Source: Saprospiraceae bacterium (GTDB lineage Bacteria > Bacteroidota > Bacteroidia > Chitinophagales > Saprospiraceae). Taken from it: a stretch of DNA of 8,216 nt. Positions 1 through 6,193 of this stretch are shown here, in pieces (position 1 is the first letter of the stretch; each line of letters begins with the position of its first letter). The stretch lies in NCBI GenBank assembly GCA_029262975.1, contig JAJCYJ010000530.1:1-8216 (forward strand). Reading direction: 5' to 3'. The translations under genes were made by a program, and so were the position numbers. The notes beneath the pieces were generated by a model, which ran no database searches, was not told the DNA's origin, and saw only the letters and a program-made list of their open reading frames with translations.

Positions 1-385
1 AATCCCGGAAGCTTTCGATTTGAATATCTATTAGCTCTTGGGCTGTACCAGACTCTTTAAGTGTTTCAGTCCACATTTGAGCAACATTTTCTACCCATTG
101 TGGGTCTATGTATCTTGTATAGACAAACATATAACTCTGGAATACGAAACGTGCTACGAGCACAACAACCAATACGATAAGAATGGCATTAAGGAATGAT
201 AATTTCCCAGCTTGGGCAATTTGAATTTTATTACAAACTAGACCGATAATCAATACAGTTATTATTATTGATACAAAGACAAACCAATTGGTAAGACCAA
301 GTCCTATCCAGGTGAGGATTTGTGTGGCTACTGAAACACAAATTCCTAACAATAGTCCCCATTGAATGCTTGATTTTATAATCAT
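1..385 (-). CDS. DUF4199-type integral membrane protein, N-terminal part (runs off left edge)
   Basis: An open frame starts at the ATG at 385-383 and stays open to the window edge, giving the first 128 residues; the C-terminus is missing. Three hydrophobic segments are visible at about residues 9-28, 32-51 and 67-86. A polar stretch follows, containing YIDPQWVENV (residues 92-101) and an acidic, Gln-rich region. This pattern of membrane helices followed by an 'IDP..ve......e..g...e.id' segment resembles the DUF4199 family, which is widespread in Bacteroidota and has no established function. The family call comes from recognised pattern rather than a search. The gene points away from the rest of the window and shares no visible operon with the transport genes on the right. 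The ATG is preceded by an A/T-rich leader without a clear Shine-Dalgarno site, as is usual in this phylum. Confidence 0.72.
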   Translation of the reverse strand, partial: MIIKSSIQWGLLLGICVSVATQILTWIGLGLTNWFVFVSIIITVLIIGLVCNKIQIAQAGKLSFLNAILIVLVVVLVARFVFQSYMFVYTRYIDPQWVENVAQMWTETLKESGTAQELIDIQIESFRD

Positions 386-397
386 GACTGATAGTTT

Positions 398-721
398 TTA
401 AATTAGAATTATGATTTGAACTGGAAAATAAATTACGAGGATGCTCATTTTTTGTTCGTTATCATTCTGTCCCACTAAATACGATGCCTCTTGAGACCTT
501 AGGTAAATAGGGAATTGTAGTTGATGATACAAGTGTCTCTTTCCAAGATAGGTAATTATTTTAAGGCGTATAAACACGTGACTAGCTAATAGACGAACGC
601 GATTAATTTCTATGATAAATAATAGGAATATGAAGATGAGAAAAATAACTAGTTGCTTGCCAAATACAACTGTACCAAAAGGAAAGTATCCATATTGGTA
701 TGTGGAAAAATTAGAGTCCAA
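398..721 (-). CDS. doubtful small hypothetical membrane protein
   Basis: This 107-residue open frame has only a TTG as possible initiator (721-719); the first ATG in frame is near the 3' end. One strongly hydrophobic segment lies at about residues 22-38, and the rest is basic and aromatic with no motif I recognise. It ends 12 nt before the DUF4199-type gene on the same strand, so it could be a small upstream partner. The lack of a good start, the odd composition and the neighbouring decayed DNA argue that it may be a chance frame or a gene remnant. No function is proposed. Confidence 0.18.
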   Translation of the reverse strand: MDSNFSTYQYGYFPFGTVVFGKQLVIFLIFIFLLFIIEINRVRLLASHVFIRLKIITYLGKRHLYHQLQFPIYLRSQEASYLVGQNDNEQKMSILVIYFPVQIIILI

Positions 722-1051
722 TGGCTTTTTTTAATTTTTTATTGCAGATTCCAAGTGATATTCTCATAAAACCTGTTTAGACGATTCCCATTGGGCCCCA
801 TTCATAATGAATAAGTCCAAAACCAATAAACTTAAGTTTAATGCGATGATCCTATCTTTCTCTGTGCTGTATTCAAGCTGATTCGATGAGTCATACAGAT
901 GGACGATTCGTTAGAATGTGGTTAAGCCGGCAATATCATCGAGAAGTTGTCTTATAGACTATTCACTCTTTTCTATGATCCTCTTCAATTGAATGAGGAG
1001 TGCACATAGAGCTCTTAACAAGAGGCCCACGACTTAGTCGGCTATCCAATT
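722..1051. other. gene-free stretch, no recognisable feature
   Basis: About 330 bases with no convincing coding frame on either strand. The longest start-to-stop frame I noticed is a 24-codon plus-strand ORF beginning at the ATG near 809, and it shows no recognisable motif. No tRNA-like or clear terminator structure was seen. Because it lies directly downstream of a decayed toxin gene, it may be eroded coding DNA, but nothing in it could be matched to a family. Confidence 0.5.
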
Positions 1052-1324
1052 CTATTTATAATGAAATCTGCATTGAATAATGGTACAAATTTGATCTATG
1101 TTTTTCTTGCCTGTTTTTTCATATACAATTTTATATTCTAGGTTTATTCTTCTTAACCACTAGTCTCATAATTGATGTTTTAATGGTTCGGGTTTTCCAG
1201 CTCCTATGAATGGATCTTTTTAAATCGCGTTGATCAATTCTTTAATTTTTCTTATTTGATCTATATCATGTTCAATCCAATAGGTCAAATCATTCCATGC
1301 ATTTTCTGTAAAAACTATTTTCAT
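1052..1324 (-). pseudogene. yoeB: decayed YoeB/Txe-type ribosome-dependent mRNA endonuclease toxin
   Basis: Reading from the ATG at 1324-1322 to the TAG at 1054-1052 gives 90 codons that align without a gap to E. coli YoeB (84 residues, from memory) through about residue 70. Landmarks are MKIVFTENAWNDLTYW at the start, GKPEPLKH at residues 43-50, W56, RRIN at 58-61, VYEK at 67-70 and CRFHY near the end. Three in-frame stops interrupt it: TAA at codon 35 (1222-1220), TGA at codon 53 (1168-1166) and TAG at codon 55 (1162-1160). Of the catalytic residues known for YoeB (E46, R65, H83), E46 and the terminal His are present, while the R65 position is Lys. The start overlaps the end of the antitoxin remnant in an ATGA, the normal layout of these operons. 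In the family the toxin cleaves mRNA at the ribosomal A site; this copy cannot make full-length protein. The gene after codon 70 is a few residues longer than in E. coli. Confidence 0.88.
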
Positions 1325-1592
1325 CTTTCGATAATGTCATCCAGGTTTACGGTTCTTGTTTTACCTGAATCCATTTGTTGGATTGATTCAAATAGTGATC
1401 TCTGTTGGCTTTTGTGGACAACAGATAGTCTGTTTTTTGTAAGGCATTATATTCTTTCAGTGACATTATTGCAACCACGTCATCTTCTTTGACATTATTC
1501 CTGGGCGCTATTAATACCCCAGATGAGTTGGTGACCGTGTCTGAATAGAATTTTATTCTTGATATCAAATTTGAAATTGTGATTGCTTTCAT
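1321..1592 (-). pseudogene. yefM: frameshifted YefM/Phd-family antitoxin
   Basis: The ATG at 1592-1590 opens a frame with typical YefM/Phd features: MKAITISNL at the start, VLIAPRNN at residues 26-33, then VVAIMSLKEYNAL and TDYLLST, the usual N-terminal DNA-binding and dimerisation domain. After 'KANR' (residues 61-64) the frame goes wrong and stops early at 1347, giving 81 residues. The expected C-terminal tail is present one frame over: from 1395 the codons read LFESIQQMDSGKTRTV and then NLDDIIER, ending in TGA at 1323-1321. A one-base deletion at about 1393-1404 explains both frames; restored, the protein would have 90 residues. The lost tail is the part that wraps and inhibits the toxin in this family. 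The truncated protein could still bind DNA. The TGA overlaps the toxin ATG. A sequencing error at the shift is possible, but the independently broken toxin supports real decay. Confidence 0.85.
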
Positions 1593-1600
1593 GGCATTGC

Positions 1601-1632
1601 CTTGTACAAGATAGTTTACAAGAAACTGTACG
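1601..1632. promoter_or_regulatory. putative YefM-YoeB autoregulatory operator (three TGTACA-like cores)
   Basis: Eight bases upstream of the antitoxin ATG lies the perfect palindrome CTTGTACAAG (1601-1610) with core TGTACA. Two further cores follow, TTTACA at 1615-1620 and TGTACG at 1627-1632. The three centres (1605.5, 1617.5, 1629.5) are exactly 12 bp apart. E. coli yefM operators are known to be paired palindromes with TGTACA cores about 12 bp apart, so the match supports both the family call and the direction of the operon. Only the first core is a perfect palindrome. Confidence 0.7.
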
Positions 1633-1679
1633 ATGGATCAAATTTATTTTATCGGCTTAAGAACCTTTCTGGGCATCAA

Positions 1680-1696
1680 CCGCTTAACTTAAGCGG
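1680..1696. repeat. perfect 17-bp palindrome of unknown role
   Basis: CCGCTTAA-C-TTAAGCGG is an exact inverted repeat with 8-bp arms around one base. The loop is too short for a good RNA hairpin and no T-run follows, so a protein-binding or recombination site is more likely than a terminator. A related half, CGGCTTAAG, lies nearby at 1653-1661. The palindrome sits between the toxin-antitoxin operator and the octamer array, and no adjacent intact gene explains it. Confidence 0.55.
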
Positions 1697-1742
1697 GGAG
1701 ACATGTGATATCTCTGGAATTTATATGCCTTATCTTTTCAGT

Positions 1743-1958
1743 CATAGTCACATAGTCACATAGTCTCATAGTCACATAGTCTCATTGACTAATTTCGTCA
1801 TTCCCACATTTCGCCATTCCCACATTCCGTCATTTCATCATTAACTCATTATATCATTGACTCATTTCAACATGGACTCATTTCGTCATTCCCACATTCC
1901 GTCATTTCCACATATCTACATATCTACATTCCGTCATTAATCCATTTCCACATTCGTG
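1743..1958. repeat. 27-unit octamer array, consensus CATNNNNN
   Basis: The stretch divides without a gap into 27 units of exactly 8 bases; 26 begin with CAT and one (1791-1798) with AAT. The other five bases vary but come from a small set: AGTCA (3 times), AGTCT (2), TGACT (2), TTCGT (2), TCCCA (3), TCCGT (3), TTCCA (2), ATCTA (2), plus single forms. The left five units are nearly identical (CATAGTCA or CATAGTCT), and later units are mostly CATT-types. There is no open frame across it because TAG triplets recur on the plus strand. It lies between the toxin-antitoxin remnant and the regulator promoter. Its function is unknown; slippage and unequal recombination are likely contributors. Confidence 0.9.
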
Positions 1959-1984
1959 GTCAAAGAACTTTTTCCTACAAAATA

Positions 1985-2015
1985 GTTGCACATATAAAAT
2001 ATATTGCTAAATTTG
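1985..2015 (+). promoter_or_regulatory. Bacteroidota-type housekeeping promoter of the GntR regulator gene
   Basis: GTTG at 1985-1988, a 19-base spacer and TAAATTTG at 2008-2015 match the known Bacteroidota primary-sigma pattern (TTTG, 19-21 bases, TAnnTTTG): 3 of 4 bases in the -33 box and every specified base in the -7 box. Transcription should start around 2020-2023, leaving a leader of about 55 bases before the ATG at 2078. The -7 box overlaps the first operator, so repressor binding there would block the promoter. Confidence 0.65.
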
Positions 2016-2053
2016 GTCAACCAAAATTGGTAAACCAATAACCGCGAACCAAT
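2012..2053. promoter_or_regulatory. tandem GntR/FadR-type operators, TTGGT-N2-ACCAA
   Basis: Two perfect inverted repeats stand side by side: TTTGGT-CA-ACCAAA at 2012-2025 and ATTGGT-AA-ACCAAT at 2026-2039. A lone right half, ACCAAT, follows at 2048-2053. The ACC triplets begin at 2020, 2034 and 2048, and again in a weaker ACCTTT at 2062, all exactly 14 bp apart. The first site covers the TTTG of the -7 box, and the second lies just downstream of the expected transcription start. The two-base spacer is the form recalled for the uronate regulators UxuR/ExuR (TTGGTATACCAA), whereas PdhR-type sites have three. The natural reading is autorepression by the protein encoded just downstream. Confidence 0.72.
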
Positions 2054-2077
2054 TATTATTCACCTTTGACCAGTACT

Positions 2078-2806
2078 ATGTTAGATAATCTGCAGAAAAT
2101 AGTGATAGAAAGACCGGTAGACAAGATCATCGGACAGATTAGATATCTCATTACCTCAGGGGAATTAAAACCCGGAGATAAATTGCCGCCCGAACGTAAA
2201 CTCGCCGATCATCTCGGTGTCGGACGCGGACCGGTACGCGATGCAATCCAGAAATTGGAGTTTTACGGAATATTAAAAACCTTACCCCAAAGTGGCACAG
2301 TCGTCGCTGGTATGGGTTTAAAGGCCCTGGAAGGACTTATAACCGATGTATTAAAAATGGAGACAGCAGACTTTGCCTCCCTCGTGGAGACAAGAGTTAT
2401 CCTTGAAATTAACGCCGCTCAATTTGCTGCGCAAAGACGTACAGCCGATGATATAGTAGCTATTAAAAATGCGCTTGAAGAATATGAATTAAAGATATCT
2501 GAAGGGGTTCCAGCTGTAGAAGAAGATTTAATGTTTCATCTCAAAATAGCTGAAGCAAGTAAAAATGCCGCACTTAAATCCTTTATGATGATCATCACAC
2601 CAGATATTGTGAAAAACTTTATAGAACTGAGAGTGTGCGATGATGGTAAATTTTTGAAGTCAGTGAAAGAACATCAGGAAATTCTTGACTGTATCATAGA
2701 AAAAGATGCCAAGGGAGCTGGACAAGCTATGCGCAAACACCTTGGCGACGTGCTTGAATTTAGTATGACCATTGACGAATTTCCTGATAAAACAAATGGA
2801 ACATGA
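2078..2806 (+). CDS. GntR-family transcriptional regulator, FadR subfamily (FCD ligand domain)
   Basis: A DNA-binding repressor or activator of 242 residues, the usual length for the subfamily. The N-terminal winged helix-turn-helix spans about residues 10-78, with the GntR signature 'GELKPGDKLPPERKLADHLG' followed by GRGPVRDAIQKLE. The C-terminal all-helical FCD domain runs from about 85 to 230. It carries the expected metal-ligand set D150 and H154 (in DLMFH), H199 (in KEHQEIL) and H221 (in MRKHL), so it probably binds a metal plus a small carboxylate or sugar acid. The ATG at 2078 was chosen over a TTG four codons upstream, because the domain begins normally from it. The upstream operators indicate autoregulation. 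It is co-oriented with the transport genes and is their likely regulator, although no copy of its operator was found before susC. A uronate-derived ligand is inferred from the operator type and context, not shown. Confidence 0.93.
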   Translation: MLDNLQKIVIERPVDKIIGQIRYLITSGELKPGDKLPPERKLADHLGVGRGPVRDAIQKLEFYGILKTLPQSGTVVAGMGLKALEGLITDVLKMETADFASLVETRVILEINAAQFAAQRRTADDIVAIKNALEEYELKISEGVPAVEEDLMFHLKIAEASKNAALKSFMMIITPDIVKNFIELRVCDDGKFLKSVKEHQEILDCIIEKDAKGAGQAMRKHLGDVLEFSMTIDEFPDKTNGT

Positions 2807-2826
2807 CTAGAAACAGCATATAAAAT

Positions 2827-2855
2827 AGGATTAGCAACAAGCCATTGCTAATCCT
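2827..2855 (+). terminator. hairpin after the regulator gene, probable terminator
   Basis: AGGATTAGCAA (2827-2837) pairs perfectly with TTGCTAATCCT (2845-2855): an 11-bp stem with a 7-base loop, starting 21 bases after the regulator stop codon. The downstream tract (CTTAAATA) is only moderately T-rich, so termination may be partial. It separates regulator transcription from the susC operon and implies that susC has its own promoter. Confidence 0.65.
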
Positions 2856-3030
2856 CTTAAATAGAACAATGACAGTTCCCGAAGGCTATTTACAAGTATT
2901 TTTCTAAACATTATTGCAAATAACACAACCATGTGTAATTAATACACCTGGAAGGGGAATGTCTATAATTCCAAATTCCGATTCGTATTTAGTAGTAAAC
3001 CGAAATTTTAATAAAATTAATTTTTTTAGT
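2856..3030 (+). promoter_or_regulatory. leader/promoter region of the susC operon, no clear promoter seen
   Basis: This interval must hold the susC promoter if the preceding hairpin terminates. The best -7 candidate is TATTTTTC at 2897-2904 (one mismatch to TAnnTTTG), but it has no good -33 partner. A short inverted repeat ACACA-N4-TGTGT lies at 2923-2936. No TTGGT-N2-ACCAA site is present. The last 25 bases before the ATG are A/T-rich, as in most Bacteroidota leaders. Confidence 0.35.
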
Positions 3031-6000
3031 ATGAAAATGAACTATCTCACCACATTATTATCACCGGAAAGGGGATATTTGTGGAGTATAATCTTTCTTG
3101 TCTTCAGCACTTCGTCCATTTACGGAAGTTCTGAAAACCCAGCCTTGGGTGAAGACCTGGATGCCATAATTACAGGTGTAATTATCTCTGATGCTGATAA
3201 CCTTCCTGTTATCGGCGCTAATATTATAGTAAAAGGAACCGACCGAGGTACCGTGTCGGATATCGATGGTAGTTTTGAGCTGGATGCCAATGCTAATGAC
3301 ATTCTTGTCATAAGTTATCTGGGTTTTGCGACTCAGGAAATTACTGTAGGGCAACGAACAGATATATCCATTGTACTGTATGAAGATGCCACCGCACTTA
3401 ACGAAGTTGTCGTTATCGGCTATGGTACCAGTAAAAGATCACATCTTACTGGCTCTGTCTCTAAAGTGAATAATGACAAATTAGATCAGATCCCCATGTC
3501 AAGAGTAGATGATGCTCTAGTCGGCCAAATCGCCGGCGTTACAATACAAGCTACTAACCCAGCTGCAGGTGAAGCTCCTGCTATCAGAGTCAGAGGTCAG
3601 GGATCTATTTCATTCGATGCCAATCCATTGATTGTAGTTGATGGAATAGCTGTAGGAACAGATGCTGACTTTTTATCCAGCCTGGATATGAATGATGTCC
3701 AATCTGTCGAAGTCTTGAAAGATGCTGCTTCATCTGCTATATATGGATCGAGAGGCGCAAATGGGATCATTATGATCACAACCAAACAAGGAAAAGCAGG
3801 CGAAACACTATTTTCATATGATTCATATGTAGGAGTAAAATCCGTGCCGGATCCTGGTGTATTAACCACTGTAGATGATTGGCTGGATTTTACAAGAGCT
3901 AATAATGGAGGTCAGTTACCTGAAAAATTACAATATGTAGAGCGTGTTGGACAACAGACAGATTGGCACAAAGCAATAATGGATGGTGGCGTTATTCAAA
4001 GCCATTCGTTATCTGCTCGTGGAGGAACGGCTAAGACAAAATTCAGAGCATCTCTTAGTTATTTGGATGACGAAGGAGTTTTAGTAACTGATAATTATAA
4101 GAAGATCAATTTCAGGTTAAACCTGGATTCAAAAATTAATGACAGAATTTCTTTTGGAATCATGCTCAATCCATCTGTCACCAATCAAAGACAATTTCCA
4201 ATTGGATTTCATGATGCCATCCGTCAACATGCCTGGTTACCTTTATATCTTGATGAAAGCACAATCGGTTATGTAAATCGAACAAGAGAAAATGGGAGGT
4301 TTGCTAATGCCCAAATCGGCGATTACGCAATGGAAAGAATGTTTGATGATTATAATCTCGACGCCAATGCACCAAGTGCCGGAAGTGGTACTGATATAAG
4401 CGGCACCTCTAATGCAAGTGCATACGCTAAAATTCTTGAAAGAAATTATACCAGAAAGCAAACCAAAGTATATTCCAATGCATACTTAAATGTAAAATTG
4501 ACAGATGATCTTAGTTTCAAACAATCCTTTGGTGGTGATTTTCGATATTCCAATCGTGACCGATGGGATGGAGTAAAGGCATCAAGGAATGCTGAAGGAG
4601 GTACAAGAGCGAGAAAAGATACAGACAACCAATTTCATTTAGTATCTGAGAGTACGTTAAATTTCAATAAGCGAATTGGCGTTCATGATTTTAATATTGT
4701 AGCCGGTATGGCTTATGAAGAATGGGAGAGAAATACATTGAGCCTGGTAGCTGCAGGATATGATAATGACTTTATTCAGACGATTACCGCTGCCAATCTT
4801 ACAGGTGCATCAGAATTGAAATTAGAAGAAGCGTTAATCTCTTATCTCGGTAGAATTAACTACTCATATGATGACAAATACTTGTTATCCGTCAGTCTTA
4901 GAACAGACGGAAGTTCAAAATTCGGACCTGATAATAAGTTTGGATTTTTTCCGGCAGCTTCTGTCGGATGGAGAGTTTCTGAAGAAGACTTCTTGAAGGA
5001 CAATGAATTTATGGATCATCTTAAGTTGAGAGCGAGTTATGGTATCACCGGTAGCAATGCAGGTATCGGACAATATGATCATATTGGTCTTATCAGCCCG
5101 GTTGGAACTGGATTTGGTGTGAATGGATTCAATGCCACCAATATATCTAATACTGAATTAGGTTGGGAAAAGCTTCGTGAAGTAAATCTTGGATTTGATC
5201 TTGGATTAGTTGATGGACGATTTGGTGTCTCATTCGATTATTACAATAGAACAAGTGAGGATTTATTATTGAATCTTCCAGTTCCATCTGTTACAGGATT
5301 TGTAAGTGCATTAGTTAATAAAGGGGAAGTTCAGAATAAGGGATTTGAATTAGAATTGAATTCAAGAAACGTAACCAATCGTGAATTCACCTGGACGACT
5401 TCTGTTTTATTTACGCGGAATAAAAATACACTTCTTGATTTTGCGGGAGCGAATGGGTTAATTAGTAGTGTGGACAGTAAGCGTCCAGCAGAATGGATTG
5501 CATCAGAAGGATCTCCAATTGCATCTTTCTATGGTTATGTTGTTGACAAAGAAATTCCTTTAGAATTTATCAGAAATCCTTTCTATCCTATCAATGGTCA
5601 GTCACAGGATATATATGTCAGAGATATTAATGGCGATGGAGTAATTGATCCGGACGACAGAACTGTGTTAGGTTCACCATTTCCTGATTTTGTATGGAGT
5701 GTCAATAACACTTTTACATACAACAATTTTGATCTTGGGTTTATGTTTCAGGGATCCCAGGGTGCTGAAGTAAGAAATATTTCTTCTCAATATATCAATC
5801 AGGAATTCTCAAGTAACCAGGACTACTCAGGAGATTTTGCAGATGCTAATTTGGTTCAACAACGGATATTTACGAACGACGATATCCAGGATGCTTCATA
5901 TATAGCACTTAGAAATTTGAATCTTGGTTATACATTTCCTAGGAGTTTATTGGAAAATGTTGGACTCACCAAACTTCGACTGTACATCAGTGGACAAAAC

Positions 6001-6150
6001 CTGATGTATATTATGTCTGATAGTTATGTTGGTTATAATCCTGAAGGAATAGACACAGGAGGCTCCAATACGCCTTTGACCTATGGATATCAAAGAGGAC
6101 CGGCACCGATATACAGAACAATCTCTGCTGGAGTAAATGTTTCTTTCTAA
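3031..6150 (+). CDS. SusC/RagA-type TonB-dependent outer-membrane transporter
   Basis: An outer-membrane beta-barrel that imports an oligosaccharide with TonB energy, acting with the SusD-type lipoprotein encoded next. From the ATG at 3031 it has 1039 residues, a normal SusC length. In order: signal peptide with hydrophobic core LWSIIFLVFS, ending near residue 32; a carboxypeptidase-regulatory-like domain at about 47-117 (ITGVIISDADNLPVIGANI); the SusC signature LNEVVVIGYGT at 123-133, with the TonB-box region; a plug at about 135-252 containing DVQSVEVLKDAASSAIYGSR; then the barrel, with a DINGDGVIDPDD acidic loop at 865-876 and a C-terminal aromatic Phe (VNVSF). The frame is open upstream to a TTG at 2914, and an ATG at 2959 with a too-close GGAAGGGG is another option. 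These would place 24-39 odd residues before the signal peptide, so 3031 (or 3037) is preferred. The class is certain; the substrate is not readable from this protein. Confidence 0.95.
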   Translation: MKMNYLTTLLSPERGYLWSIIFLVFSTSSIYGSSENPALGEDLDAIITGVIISDADNLPVIGANIIVKGTDRGTVSDIDGSFELDANANDILVISYLGFATQEITVGQRTDISIVLYEDATALNEVVVIGYGTSKRSHLTGSVSKVNNDKLDQIPMSRVDDALVGQIAGVTIQATNPAAGEAPAIRVRGQGSISFDANPLIVVDGIAVGTDADFLSSLDMNDVQSVEVLKDAASSAIYGSRGANGIIMITTKQGKAGETLFSYDSYVGVKSVPDPGVLTTVDDWLDFTRANNGGQLPEKLQYVERVGQQTDWHKAIMDGGVIQSHSLSARGGTAKTKFRASLSYLDDEGVLVTDNYKKINFRLNLDSKINDRISFGIMLNPSVTNQRQFPIGFHDAIRQHAWLPLYLDESTIGYVNRTRENGRFANAQIGDYAMERMFDDYNLDANAPSAGSGTDISGTSNASAYAKILERNYTRKQTKVYSNAYLNVKLTDDLSFKQSFGGDFRYSNRDRWDGVKASRNAEGGTRARKDTDNQFHLVSESTLNFNKRIGVHDFNIVAGMAYEEWERNTLSLVAAGYDNDFIQTITAANLTGASELKLEEALISYLGRINYSYDDKYLLSVSLRTDGSSKFGPDNKFGFFPAASVGWRVSEEDFLKDNEFMDHLKLRASYGITGSNAGIGQYDHIGLISPVGTGFGVNGFNATNISNTELGWEKLREVNLGFDLGLVDGRFGVSFDYYNRTSEDLLLNLPVPSVTGFVSALVNKGEVQNKGFELELNSRNVTNREFTWTTSVLFTRNKNTLLDFAGANGLISSVDSKRPAEWIASEGSPIASFYGYVVDKEIPLEFIRNPFYPINGQSQDIYVRDINGDGVIDPDDRTVLGSPFPDFVWSVNNTFTYNNFDLGFMFQGSQGAEVRNISSQYINQEFSSNQDYSGDFADANLVQQRIFTNDDIQDASYIALRNLNLGYTFPRSLLENVGLTKLRLYISGQNLMYIMSDSYVGYNPEGIDTGGSNTPLTYGYQRGPAPIYRTISAGVNVSF

Positions 6151-6193
6151 TCAGGAAACATCGAATTATAATTAGATTTTAAAATTTAAGACA

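Noticed and set aside
1160..1222. Stop-codon recoding (selenocysteine or alternative code) in the toxin frame
   Set aside because: The internal stops comprise TAA, TGA and TAG, no single recoding system reads all three, and the neighbouring genes use normal stops.
1256..1492. Plus-strand 78-codon open frame
   Set aside because: It overlaps the toxin-antitoxin remnant on the opposite strand, whose family signature is clear; the plus-strand translation has no recognisable feature.
1743..1958. CRISPR-like repeat-spacer array
   Set aside because: The repeating unit is 8 bp with only three constant bases, far below CRISPR repeat and spacer lengths, and no cas genes are present.
2923..2936. ACACA-N4-TGTGT inverted repeat as a regulator operator before susC
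   Set aside because: The arms are only 5 bp, it does not resemble the GntR sites, and a match of this size is expected by chance in a few hundred bases.
2914..3030. Upstream extension of the SusC protein to the TTG at 2914 or the ATG at 2959
   Set aside because: It would put 24-39 residues of unusual composition before a normal signal peptide. The GGAAGGGG before 2959 lies too close to the ATG for a good ribosome site, and ATG 3031 gives a typical SusC N-terminus.
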